From: an uncultured Faecalibacterium sp.
Lineage (GTDB): Bacteria > Bacillota > Clostridia > Oscillospirales > Ruminococcaceae
Direction of reading: 5' to 3'
Assembly (NCBI GenBank): GCA_934524985.1
Contig: CAKSYT010000035.1
Coordinates: 1-6,427 of the forward strand
Length of the DNA stretch: 6,427 nucleotides
Shown here one piece after another: positions 1 to 6,032 of the stretch (its first letter is position 1; each line of letters opens with the position of its first letter). Position numbers and translations under genes: made by a program. The notes under the pieces were generated by a model that saw only the letters and a list, made by a program, of their open reading frames with translations, ran no database searches and was not told where the DNA came from.

Positions 1-1358
1 TTGACCTTGCGGCCGTCGGCGGGGTTGCCGTTGCCGGTCTCGAGGTCGGCGGTGCAGTGGATGGCGGCAATGCTGCCATCGGCGTTCTTATCTACGCCGG
101 TGCACTTGACGATATAAGCACCCATCAGGCGCACCTCGCCGTTCACAGTCAGGCGCTTGAACTTGGGAGGCGGCACCTCGGCAAAGTCCTCGGCGTCGAT
201 CCACAGCTCGCGGGTAAAGGCAACCTTGCGGGTAGTGGTATCGTTGGCTTCGCGGTTGGGGTTGTTGGCCACGTCAAAGTACTCAGTCTTGTCGGCGGGG
301 TAGTTGTCCACCACCAGCTTGACCGGCTCCAGCACGGCAATGCGGCGCTGTGCGGTCAGGTCCAGCTCGCTGCGGATGCAGGCTTCCAGCTGACGCATAT
401 CGATCAGGTTGTCAGACTTGGAGATACCGGCCTCCCGCACGAAGGTGAAGATGGAGGTGGGGGTGTAGCCGCGGCGGCGCAGACCGCACAGGGTGGGCAT
501 GCGGGGATCGTCCCAGCCGTCCACGATGCCCATCTCTACCAGCTCGCGCAGGTAGCGCTTGCTCATGACCGTGTTGGTCATGTTCAGGCGGGCGAACTCG
601 CGCTGCTTGGGGAACTCGGCACCAAAGATGTTCTCGATGACCCAGTTGTACAGCGGGCGATGGTTCTCGAACTCCAGACTGCACATGCTGTGGGTGATGC
701 CCTCGATGGCGTCCTGAATGGGGTGGGCGAAGTCGTACATGGGGTAGATGCACCACTTGTTGCCCTGACGGTGATGCTCGGCGTACTTGATGCGGTAGAT
801 GGCCGGGTCACGCATATTCATGTTGGGGCTTGCCAGATCGATCTTGGCACGCAGGGTCTTTTCGCCTTCCTTGAACTCACCGGCACGCATCCGGCGGAAC
901 AGGTCGAGGTTCTCCTCCGGGCTGCGGTCGCGCCACGGAGAGGGACGGGAGGGCTTACCGGCATCGGAGCCGCGGTACTCGCGCATCTCCTCGCGGGTCA
1001 GGTCGTCCACATAAGCCTTGCCCTCGGTGATCAGCTTCTCGGCGTACTCATAGCACTTGTCAAAGTAATCGCTGCCGTAGAAGATGCCGCCGTTGGGGTC
1101 GGCACCCAGCCAGTGCAGGTCCTCGATGATGCTGTTGACATACTCCTCGCCTTCGCGGGCGGGGTTGGTGTCGTCCAGACGCAGGTTGAATTTGCCGCCG
1201 TACTGGTTGGCAATGGACCAGTTGATATAAATGGCCTTGGCGCTGCCGATGTGCAGATAGCCGTTGGGCTCCGGCGGGAAGCGGGTGTGGATCTGCTGCA
1301 CCTTGCCCTCGGCAAGGTCGGCATCGATGATATCTGTCAGAAAGTTTTTATCAGCCAT
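1..1358 (-). CDS. glnS: Glutaminyl-tRNA synthetase (GlnRS), 3' end cut by window edge
   Basis: This cytoplasmic class I aminoacyl-tRNA synthetase joins glutamine to tRNA(Gln) using ATP. About 452 residues are visible; E. coli GlnRS is about 554, so roughly the last 100 residues, including the end of the anticodon-binding beta-barrels, lie off the left edge. Visible motifs are RFPPEPNGYLHIGS at 26-39 (the HIGH signature, with Ser in the last position), LDDTNP shortly after it (the family form is RFDDTNP), and VMSKR at 264-268 (the KMSKS-type loop; E. coli also has VMSKR). The order and spacing match GlnRS rather than a bacterial GluRS. The start is ATG at 1356-1358, preceded by AGGGGG seven bases upstream, an unusual G-only form of the Shine-Dalgarno site. 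It has its own promoter and a terminator separates it from yitT, so it appears to be transcribed alone. A GlnRS implies direct charging of tRNA(Gln); whether GatCAB is also present cannot be seen here. Confidence 0.96.
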   Translation of the reverse strand, partial: MADKNFLTDIIDADLAEGKVQQIHTRFPPEPNGYLHIGSAKAIYINWSIANQYGGKFNLRLDDTNPAREGEEYVNSIIEDLHWLGADPNGGIFYGSDYFDKCYEYAEKLITEGKAYVDDLTREEMREYRGSDAGKPSRPSPWRDRSPEENLDLFRRMRAGEFKEGEKTLRAKIDLASPNMNMRDPAIYRIKYAEHHRQGNKWCIYPMYDFAHPIQDAIEGITHSMCSLEFENHRPLYNWVIENIFGAEFPKQREFARLNMTNTVMSKRYLRELVEMGIVDGWDDPRMPTLCGLRRRGYTPTSIFTFVREAGISKSDNLIDMRQLEACIRSELDLTAQRRIAVLEPVKLVVDNYPADKTEYFDVANNPNREANDTTTRKVAFTRELWIDAEDFAEVPPPKFKRLTVNGEVRLMGAYIVKCTGVDKNADGSIAAIHCTADLETGNGNPADGRKV

Positions 1359-1375
1359 ATAGGTTCCCCCTGTCA

Positions 1376-1392
1376 GGGCACGCAACGTGCCC
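1376..1392 (-). promoter_or_regulatory. Hairpin in glnS leader
   Basis: A perfect 7-bp inverted repeat, GGGCACG-TTG-CGTGCCC read on the minus strand, lies in the short 5' leader of glnS between the promoter and the ribosome binding site. It has no following T-tract, so it does not look like a terminator. The bases just after it (CCCT-GAC-AGGG) could form a competing small hairpin that would cover part of the AGGGGG ribosome binding site. A regulatory role is inference; it could equally be an mRNA-stabilising stem. Confidence 0.4.
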
Positions 1393-1412
1393 CCTTTTTC
1401 TCATAATACTAT

Positions 1413-1441
1413 ATAATACACTATTTTGCGTTTTTCTTCAA
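1413..1441 (-). promoter_or_regulatory. Predicted sigma-A-type promoter of glnS
   Basis: Read on the minus strand, TTGAAG (-35, 1436-1441) is followed after exactly 17 bases by TATTAT (-10, 1413-1418), within an A/T-rich patch that stands out from the GC-rich surroundings. Transcription should start near 1406, giving a leader of about 50 bases. That is too short for a T-box, and I see no T-box motif. Confidence 0.7.
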
Positions 1442-1480
1442 GTACGGACTTGCGCGGCAGATGGGGGTGATTCTATGAAT

Positions 1481-1510
1481 AAAGGCTTCCCCCCGACCGG
1501 GGAAGCCTTT
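1481..1510 (-). terminator. Intrinsic terminator after the YitT-family gene
   Basis: This is a perfect 12-bp stem, AAAGGCTTCCCC with GGGGAAGCCTTT, around a 6-base loop, lying 34 bases past the stop codon of the YitT-family gene. On the minus strand the stem ends in TTT followed by ATTCAT, a short U-rich tail. It isolates the YitT unit from the glnS promoter just downstream. The symmetric A and T ends could also act weakly on the plus strand, but no plus-strand gene ends here. Confidence 0.8.
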
Positions 1511-1544
1511 AGCGGAAAATTGATAAAAAGGATGCGAAGCAGTC

Positions 1545-2429
1545 TTAGTTAAAGGAGCGGAAGCCCTTGCCGATGATCTCGCTGGAGTTGACGATGGTGA
1601 TAAAGCTGTGGGGGTCGTTTTCCCGCAGGAAGTTGCGCAGCTGCAAAGCCTGACGGCGGGTGAGCACGGTCACCAGCACGCTGAGCTCGTGGTGGGTGTA
1701 GGCACCGTAGGCCTTTTCCACCGTGGCGGAGCGGTTCATGTTGTGGATGATGAAGTCCAGAATGGGCTGCGGGTTCGCGGTCATAATGGTGCACACCTTG
1801 CGCAGGCGGATGTTTTCAATGGCACCGTCCACCACGAAGGACTTGCCGATGAGGCCAAGGATACAGTACAGGCCCGTGCCCATGCCGAACCGCACGGCAG
1901 CCGCCAGCACGATGAGGATATCGCTGACCATCAGCGCCTTGCCGATCTCCATGGAGGTGTACTTGGCAAGGATCAGCGCCACGATGTCGGTGCCGCCGGT
2001 AGAAGCACCGATATCAAACACGATGGCAGCGCCCAGTGCGGGCAAAAACACTGCGAAAACCAGATCCAGCATGGCATCGCCGCTCAGGGAGACGCCGGAA
2101 GGGTACAGCCACTCGCAGCCGGACACGAAAAAGGAGAGCGCAAAGGAGGAGTAGATCGTCCAGCCCATGCACTTGATGCCCAAAAAGATAAAGCCCAGCA
2201 CCACCAGCACTAGGTTGATGATCCACATAAAGCCGCCCACGTTGATGCGGGGGAACAGGTCTGCCAGTAGGATGGACAGGCCGGAGGTGCCGCCGAAGGC
2301 GAAGTGGTTGGGATTTTTAAAATATACGATGCCCACTGCCGTAAGCACAAGGCCGAGGTTCAGCAGGGCAAAGAAATTTAGATTCTTCAGCAGATTCTCG
2401 CGGCTGAAGGCTTCTTTTAAACCGTTCAT
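1545..2429 (-). CDS. YitT family integral membrane protein (DUF161 + DUF2179)
   Basis: This 294-residue protein has the two-part layout of the YitT family: an N-terminal membrane region and a soluble C-terminal DUF2179 domain. Hydrophobic segments lie at about 18-36, 62-84, 88-104, 119-139 and 165-192. GGTSG (46-50) and GASTGGTDIV (141-150) are the glycine-rich repeat signatures of the two DUF161 halves. Residues from about 211 to 294 form the DUF2179 part and end in the typical FITIVNSSEIIGKGF pattern (276-290). The start at 2427-2429 has a GGAGG site six bases upstream. Length and architecture are normal for the family and nothing looks broken. Family members are abundant in Firmicutes, but their substrate or role is not established, so I assign none. 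It is a single-gene unit with its own promoter and terminator, with no functional link to its neighbours visible. Confidence 0.93.
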   Translation of the reverse strand: MNGLKEAFSRENLLKNLNFFALLNLGLVLTAVGIVYFKNPNHFAFGGTSGLSILLADLFPRINVGGFMWIINLVLVVLGFIFLGIKCMGWTIYSSFALSFFVSGCEWLYPSGVSLSGDAMLDLVFAVFLPALGAAIVFDIGASTGGTDIVALILAKYTSMEIGKALMVSDILIVLAAAVRFGMGTGLYCILGLIGKSFVVDGAIENIRLRKVCTIMTANPQPILDFIIHNMNRSATVEKAYGAYTHHELSVLVTVLTRRQALQLRNFLRENDPHSFITIVNSSEIIGKGFRSFN

Positions 2430-2479
2430 GGGTTTCCTCCATCAGAAAATACAGTGATTTGGCCTGAATGCCATGCAAA

Positions 2480-2508
2480 AATATACTCCCCTTGTGCAAG
2501 GAAGTCAA
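2480..2508 (-). promoter_or_regulatory. Predicted promoter of the YitT-family gene
   Basis: On the minus strand, TTGACT (-35, 2503-2508) and TATATT (-10, 2480-2485) are separated by exactly 17 bases, close to the sigma-A consensus. The expected start near 2473 leaves a leader of roughly 43 bases before the ATG. The spacer contains the inverted repeat CCTTG-NN-CAAGG (2490-2501), which may be a repressor site. Confidence 0.78.
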
Positions 2509-2559
2509 GGGATAAAGGAGAAGTTGTAGAAAAAGACGGAAAACAGCCGATAAAAGGTG

Positions 2560-2579
2560 AAAAAACCGACACCTTCGGT
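2560..2579 (-). terminator. Possible weak second terminator behind uxaC
   Basis: On the minus strand a short stem, ACCGA-AGGTG-TCGGT, is followed directly by a run of T residues (A-run at 2560-2565 on the plus strand). The stem has only 5 bp, so it would be weak by itself. Lying just past the strong uxaC hairpin, it could catch read-through before the YitT-family promoter. Confidence 0.35.
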
Positions 2580-2609
2580 GCATTTTGAGCGTAAAAAGGG
2601 CAAAACAAA

Positions 2610-2645
2610 GCGCCGCCCGCAGACTAAGCTGTCTGCGGGCGGCGC
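2610..2645 (-). terminator. Strong intrinsic terminator of uxaC
   Basis: This is a perfect 15-bp GC-rich stem, GCGCCGCCCGCAGAC with GTCTGCGGGCGGCGC, with a 6-base loop at 2625-2630. On the minus strand it is followed by TTTGTTTTG. It lies 32 bases past the uxaC stop codon and ends the leftward hexuronate transcript. Confidence 0.88.
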
Positions 2646-2677
2646 GGAGGGTTCAGTTCAGGAAAAGGGGAAAGCGC

Positions 2678-4111
2678 TTACAGGTTGAAGTAACGCTTTG
2701 CGTTGTCGAAGCAGATGCCCTTGACGATCTTCTCCAGAGCCTTCTCATCGTTGGGATACTCGCCGTCCTCGACCCACTGGCCGATGATGTTGCACAGGAT
2801 GCGGCGGAAGTAATCGTGACGGGTGTAGCTCAGGAAGCTGCGGCTGTCGGTCAGCATACCCACAAAGTTGCCCAGCAGGCCAAGGCTTGCCAGACGGATC
2901 ATCTGATCCTCCATGCCGATCTTGTGGTCGTTGAACCACCATGCGGAACCGTGCTGGATCTTGCCCGGCACCTCGCTGTTCTGGAAGCAGCCCAGAATGG
3001 TGCCGATCTGTGCGTCGTCGGCGGGGTTCAGGCTGTAAATGATGGTCTTGGGGCACTCGTCGGTGTCGTTCAGGGCGCTGAGCAGCTGTGCGATCTCGCC
3101 GCCGCAGGTGGCGGTGTTGATCATGTCAAAGCCGGTGTCGGGGCCCAGCAGGCTGTTCATCTTGCGGTTCACGCCGCGCAGGCAGTTGTAGTGGATCTGC
3201 ATGGCAATGCCCAGACGATGGTACTGCTTGCCCAGATGGATCAGGATGTAGGTCTGGTACTTCTCAGCCTCTTCCACGGTGCAGCTCTCGCCGTTCATCA
3301 CCTTCTGGTAGATGGCGTTCACTTCGTCCTTGGTGGCCTCACGGTAGGGAACGTAGTCCAGACCGTGGTCAGAAGCGCGGCAGCCCATCTCGGCAAAGAA
3401 CTCGATGCGCTTGGTCAGGGCATCGGTCACGCAGTCGATGCAGGCCAGCTTTTCCTTGCCCACAACGGCGGCCAGCTTTGCCATATACTCGGCAAAGCCG
3501 GGCTTGTTGATGTTGATGGCCTTATCAGGACGGAAGGAAGGAGCCACGGTGAACTTGATGGTGGGATCTTCCTTGATCTTCTTGTGCCAGTACAGGTCAT
3601 CGATGGGGTCATCGGTGGTGCCGATAAAGGCCACGTTGCTCTGCTCGATCAGGCCGCGGACGGTCAGCTTGGGATCGTGCTGCAGCTTGTCGTTGCACAG
3701 GTTCCACACTTCCTCAGCGGTGTCGCCGTTCAGCACGCCGTCGTAGCCGAAGAAAACGTGCAGCTCCAGATTGGTCCAGTGGTACATGGGGTTGCCGATA
3801 GCCATGGGCAGAGCCTCGGCAAACTTCTGGAAGCGCTCGCGGTCGGGCTTATCGCCGGTGATGTACTCCTCGGGCACGCCGTTGGAACGCATCACGCGCC
3901 ACTTATAGTGGTCGCCGAAGTAGCTGCCGTCCGGGTTGCGGCCGCCCAGCCACACCTGAGCGATGTTCTCAAAGCGGCGGTTCTCGTAGATCTCGCGGGG
4001 AGGGATGTGGCAGTGATAGTCGCAGATGGGCATAGCAGCTGCATAGTCGTGATACAGATGCTGTGCGGTAGCAGACTGGAGCATGAAGTCCTTATCCATA
4101 AATGCTTTCAT
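2678..4111 (-). CDS. uxaC: Glucuronate/galacturonate isomerase (uronate isomerase)
   Basis: UxaC is a cytoplasmic isomerase that opens the hexuronate pathway, converting D-galacturonate to D-tagaturonate and D-glucuronate to D-fructuronate. The protein has 477 residues; E. coli UxaC has about 470, so it looks full length. It belongs to the amidohydrolase superfamily: the DYHCH motif at 31-35 carries the two metal-site histidines (H33, H35), TTDDP is at 165-169, and the conserved C-terminal block LTDSRSFLSYTRHDYFRR spans 420-437. The ATG at 4109-4111 is chosen because AAGGAG lies about ten bases upstream; the next ATG (Met5) is further away at 22 bases. The gene is divergent from uxaB, whose enzyme uses its product, and ends at a strong terminator, so it is a single-gene unit. 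It is probably co-regulated with uxaB through the shared GTATAC-centred sites between them. Confidence 0.97.
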   Translation of the reverse strand: MKAFMDKDFMLQSATAQHLYHDYAAAMPICDYHCHIPPREIYENRRFENIAQVWLGGRNPDGSYFGDHYKWRVMRSNGVPEEYITGDKPDRERFQKFAEALPMAIGNPMYHWTNLELHVFFGYDGVLNGDTAEEVWNLCNDKLQHDPKLTVRGLIEQSNVAFIGTTDDPIDDLYWHKKIKEDPTIKFTVAPSFRPDKAININKPGFAEYMAKLAAVVGKEKLACIDCVTDALTKRIEFFAEMGCRASDHGLDYVPYREATKDEVNAIYQKVMNGESCTVEEAEKYQTYILIHLGKQYHRLGIAMQIHYNCLRGVNRKMNSLLGPDTGFDMINTATCGGEIAQLLSALNDTDECPKTIIYSLNPADDAQIGTILGCFQNSEVPGKIQHGSAWWFNDHKIGMEDQMIRLASLGLLGNFVGMLTDSRSFLSYTRHDYFRRILCNIIGQWVEDGEYPNDEKALEKIVKGICFDNAKRYFNL

Positions 4112-4209
4112 GGGATTTTAACTCCTTTTCTCTGATGAATTTGTTAAAATTTAGACAAAAACGGGCATGGAATTGCACCTGCTTTAAACAGGCAGGCTGC
4201 CTTATCCTT

Positions 4210-4238
4210 AGTATACCGGAAAACGCCGATGTATACAA
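4210..4238 (-). promoter_or_regulatory. Predicted uxaC promoter
   Basis: On the minus strand, TTGTAT (-35, 4233-4238) and TATACT (-10, 4210-4215) are exactly 17 bases apart. The start would be near 4203, leaving a leader of about 90 bases. The -35 box is part of the TGTATACAAC element, so a bound regulator would compete directly with RNA polymerase. Confidence 0.65.
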
Positions 4239-4239
4239 C
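4230..4239. promoter_or_regulatory. Operator-like element at the uxaC promoter
   Basis: The sequence TGTATACAAC contains the 8-bp palindrome TGTATACA and covers the predicted uxaC -35 box. The identical 10-mer is found in the uxaB promoter. GTATAC-centred palindromes are known as hexuronate operators in enterobacteria (UxuR/ExuR, core TGGTATACCA), which makes a GntR-family regulator a reasonable guess, though a LacI-type regulator is not excluded. Confidence 0.55.
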
Positions 4240-4269
4240 TGAAAAACTGCCAAAATTTCACCCTCGGAA

Positions 4270-4277
4270 TTGTACAA
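4270..4277. promoter_or_regulatory. Third, diverged palindrome TTGTACAA
   Basis: This 8-bp perfect palindrome resembles the operator-like TTGTATACAA but lacks the central TA. It lies between the two promoter-linked copies. It may be an auxiliary half-strength site or chance; the evidence is its similarity and position only. Confidence 0.25.
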
Positions 4278-4333
4278 ACCGCTGGAAATGCGCTAAATAG
4301 CCATTTTTGGACTAAAAACATTGCACAAAACAC

Positions 4334-4363
4334 TTGACTTCTTTGTATACAACAGCATAAAAT
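4334..4363 (+). promoter_or_regulatory. Predicted uxaB promoter
   Basis: TTGACT (-35, 4334-4339) is followed after 18 bases by TAAAAT (-10, 4358-4363). The start would be near 4370, about 58 bases ahead of uxaB. The operator-like palindrome fills the spacer. A less canonical alternative uses TTGCAC (4321-4326) and TATACA (4346-4351) with a 19-base spacer; this matters for whether the small upstream ORF keeps its ribosome binding site. Confidence 0.65.
4343..4352. promoter_or_regulatory. Operator-like palindrome in the uxaB promoter
   Basis: TTGTATACAA is a perfect 10-bp palindrome sitting between the -35 and -10 boxes of the uxaB promoter, a classic repressor position. With the next base it shares the 10-mer TGTATACAAC with the copy on the uxaC promoter, 114 bases away centre to centre. 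The likely ligand of the regulator would be a hexuronate or a pathway intermediate, which is inference. Confidence 0.6.
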
Positions 4364-4374
4364 AGGAGCAGAAG

Positions 4375-4431
4375 ATGGCAGGGGAAACGAGAGCCTGTCA
4401 TGCAAAGCAAGTTTATAAAGGAGATCAATGA
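4375..4431 (+). CDS. Possible 18-codon leader ORF coupled to uxaB
   Basis: This ORF encodes MAGETRACHAKQVYKGDQ and ends in TGA at 4429-4431, overlapping the uxaB start codon as ATGA, the usual arrangement for translational coupling. It has AGGAG at 4364-4368, six bases ahead of its ATG, an ideal distance. Against it, the predicted uxaB transcription start (near 4370) would leave that site out of the mRNA, and the peptide resembles nothing I recognise. It contains no run of codons that suggests attenuation. It is either a small coupling ORF from an upstream start site or a chance ORF. Confidence 0.3.
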   Translation: MAGETRACHAKQVYKGDQ

Positions 4432-5948
4432 AGATGGAAACTTTGAACTACAAGGTTCTGGAAGGCACTGGCTACAACGGCTACATCCTGAAGGATGCTC
4501 CCGTTAAGGTGATGCAGTTCGGCGAGGGCAACTTCCTGCGCGCATTCGTGGACTACTTCTATGATGTTGCAAACGAGAAGGCCGGCTACAACGGCAAGGT
4601 CAAGCTGGTGCAGCCCATCGGCAACTTCCCCCAGATGGCAGACTGGATCAACGAGCAGGAGGGTCTGTACACCCTGTATCTGCGCGGCAGCGAGAAGGGC
4701 CAGAAGGTGGACGCAAAGCGGGTGATCTCCTGCGTGTCCGACTGCGTGTGCCCCTACGTTGACGGCAAGTGGGACGAGGTTCTGGCTCTGGCTCGCTCCG
4801 AGGATCTGGAGACTGTTGTATCCAACACTACCGAGGCCGGCATTGCCTACACCAAGGGCGACAGCCAGTTCGATCAGGTTCCTCCCAACAGCTTCCCCGC
4901 AAAGCTGACCCGCGTGCTGTTCGAGCGCTACAAGGCTTTCAACGGCGCTGCCGATAAGGGTCTGGTCATCCTGAGCTGCGAGCTGATCGACAACAACGGC
5001 AAGGAGCTGCAGAAGTGCTGCAACAACTACGCTAAGGATTGGGATCTGGAGCCCGCCTTCATCGACTGGATGAACACTGCCAACACCTTCTGCTCCACTC
5101 TGGTGGACCGCATCGTTCCGGGCCGCATCCGTGACCCGCAGGAACTGGCTGCTCTGGAAGAGGCCAACGGCTACCACGATACCGTTCTGGATGTCGGCGA
5201 AGTGTTCGGCGTCTGGGTCATCGAGGGCCCCGCAGGTCTGGAGGACAAGCTGCCGTTCAAGAAGGCCGGCGTCAACGTTATGGTCGTGCCCGACGTTACC
5301 CCCTACAAGAAGCGCAAGGTCCGCATCCTGAACGGCGCACACACCGGCTTTGTGCTGGGCGCTTATCTGGCAGGCTTTGATATCGTCCGCGACTGCATGC
5401 ACAACGATACCGTGCGCGGCTTTATGAACAAGATGCTGCACGAGGAGATCATCCCCACCCTGCCGCTGGACAAGAAGGATCTGGAGGACTTCGCCTCTGC
5501 TGTTGAGGACCGCTTCAACAACCCCTTCGTCAACCACGAGCTGATGAGCATCTCCCTGAACTCCACCTCCAAGTGGAAGGCCCGCAACATGCCCTCCTTC
5601 CTCGCTTACATCGAGGAGCAGAAGCAGCTGCCCAAGTGCCTGACCATGTCTCTGGCTGCTTACATCGCCTTCTACTCCAACGACATTCAGGAGCGCACCG
5701 CTGACGGCTTGATCTGCAAGCGCCCCGCAGGCAACACCTACAAGATCCAGGACGACGCATGGGCTCTGGACTTCTACTATGCACACAAGGACGACACCGC
5801 TGCTCAGCTGGTGCACGCTGTGCTGACCAACACCCAGATGTGGGATCAGGATCTGACCAAGATCGAGGGTCTGGAAGCCGCTGTGCTGGCAGATCTGGAA
5901 ATGATCCGCGCTCAGGGTGCCGAGGCTGCTTACAAGAGCTGCCTGTAA
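4428..5948 (+). CDS. uxaB: Tagaturonate reductase (altronate oxidoreductase)
   Basis: UxaB reduces D-tagaturonate to D-altronate with NADH, the second step of galacturonate breakdown in the cytoplasm. The 506-residue protein belongs to the polyol-specific long-chain (mannitol) dehydrogenase family and is slightly longer than E. coli UxaB (483). It aligns by eye with E. coli UxaB rather than with fructuronate reductase UxuB: FGEGNFLRAF (31-40) at the nucleotide-binding fold, SNTTEAGI (132-139), then PAKLTR.LFER and CELIDNNG. The catalytic triad of the family is present as KVRILNGAH, with K297, N302 and H305 at the expected spacing. AAAGGAG (4417-4423) precedes two in-frame ATGs, at 4428 (4 bases away) and 4434 (10 bases away); 4428 is chosen because it overlaps the stop of the upstream small ORF, but 4434 is possible. 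It is divergent from uxaC, and uxaA follows after 84 bases. Confidence 0.96.
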   Translation: MKMETLNYKVLEGTGYNGYILKDAPVKVMQFGEGNFLRAFVDYFYDVANEKAGYNGKVKLVQPIGNFPQMADWINEQEGLYTLYLRGSEKGQKVDAKRVISCVSDCVCPYVDGKWDEVLALARSEDLETVVSNTTEAGIAYTKGDSQFDQVPPNSFPAKLTRVLFERYKAFNGAADKGLVILSCELIDNNGKELQKCCNNYAKDWDLEPAFIDWMNTANTFCSTLVDRIVPGRIRDPQELAALEEANGYHDTVLDVGEVFGVWVIEGPAGLEDKLPFKKAGVNVMVVPDVTPYKKRKVRILNGAHTGFVLGAYLAGFDIVRDCMHNDTVRGFMNKMLHEEIIPTLPLDKKDLEDFASAVEDRFNNPFVNHELMSISLNSTSKWKARNMPSFLAYIEEQKQLPKCLTMSLAAYIAFYSNDIQERTADGLICKRPAGNTYKIQDDAWALDFYYAHKDDTAAQLVHAVLTNTQMWDQDLTKIEGLEAAVLADLEMIRAQGAEAAYKSCL

Positions 5949-5975
5949 GCTGAAAAATCAACCTACCCGCACAAC

Positions 5976-6006
5976 AAAGGGCTGCTGCTTTGGGCAGCAG
6001 CCCTTT
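5976..6006 (+). terminator. Hairpin terminator between uxaB and uxaA
   Basis: This is a 13-bp perfect stem, AAAGGGCTGCTGC with GCAGCAGCCCTTT, with loop TTTGG, ending in TTTTGTG. It begins 27 bases past the uxaB stop and ends 26 bases before the uxaA start. The short T-tract suggests incomplete termination, so it may lower uxaA expression relative to uxaB or protect the uxaB mRNA end. I see no convincing separate promoter for uxaA behind it. Confidence 0.75.
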
Positions 6007-6032
6007 TGTGCGATACGATAAGGAGAAAAACT

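Larger units (their letters stand above)
4112..4427. promoter_or_regulatory. Divergent uxaC-uxaB control region
   Basis: This 316-base stretch separates the two divergent genes and is clearly more A/T-rich than the coding sequence around it. It holds a leftward promoter for uxaC, a rightward promoter for uxaB, two copies of TGTATACAAC placed on those promoters, a related palindrome TTGTACAA (4270-4277), ribosome binding sites on both ends, and a possible 18-codon ORF upstream of uxaB. The uxaC leader also has overlapping inverted repeats (CCTGC at 4178-4182 with GCAGG at 4192-4196). I see no riboswitch fold or transfer-related sequence. Confidence 0.8.

Noticed and set aside
57..1406. A 449-codon plus-strand ORF opposite glnS
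   Set aside because: It lies antisense to a clear GlnRS, its protein is low-complexity and rich in V, G, A, L and H with no family features, and it has no ribosome binding site. It is a by-product of GC-rich codon use.
1608..2213. Plus-strand ORFs opposite the YitT-family gene
   Set aside because: Their histidine- and glutamine-rich translations have no recognisable domain, and the minus-strand product has clear membrane segments and family motifs.
2669..2682. A near-match to a CcpA cre site (TGTAAGCGCTTTCC on the minus strand)
   Set aside because: It fits the cre consensus at 13 of 14 positions but straddles the uxaC stop codon, far from any promoter it could control, and the coding bases explain much of it.
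2585..4135. A 516-codon plus-strand ORF opposite uxaC
   Set aside because: It begins in the uxaC terminator region, reads through the antisense of a complete UxaC, and has the same V/A/L/H-rich shadow composition.
4092..4277. A 61-codon minus-strand ORF across the uxaC promoter
   Set aside because: It starts upstream of the predicted uxaC start site, overlaps the uxaC start out of frame, and lacks a good ribosome binding site.
4425..5816. A 463-codon minus-strand ORF opposite uxaB
   Set aside because: It is antisense to a full UxaB with intact catalytic residues. Long antisense frames appear opposite all three long genes here, pointing to codon bias rather than real overlapping genes.
5990..6019. 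A separate uxaA promoter, TTGGGC-N18-TACGAT
   Set aside because: Both boxes are poor and the -35 lies inside the terminator hairpin, so I do not call it.
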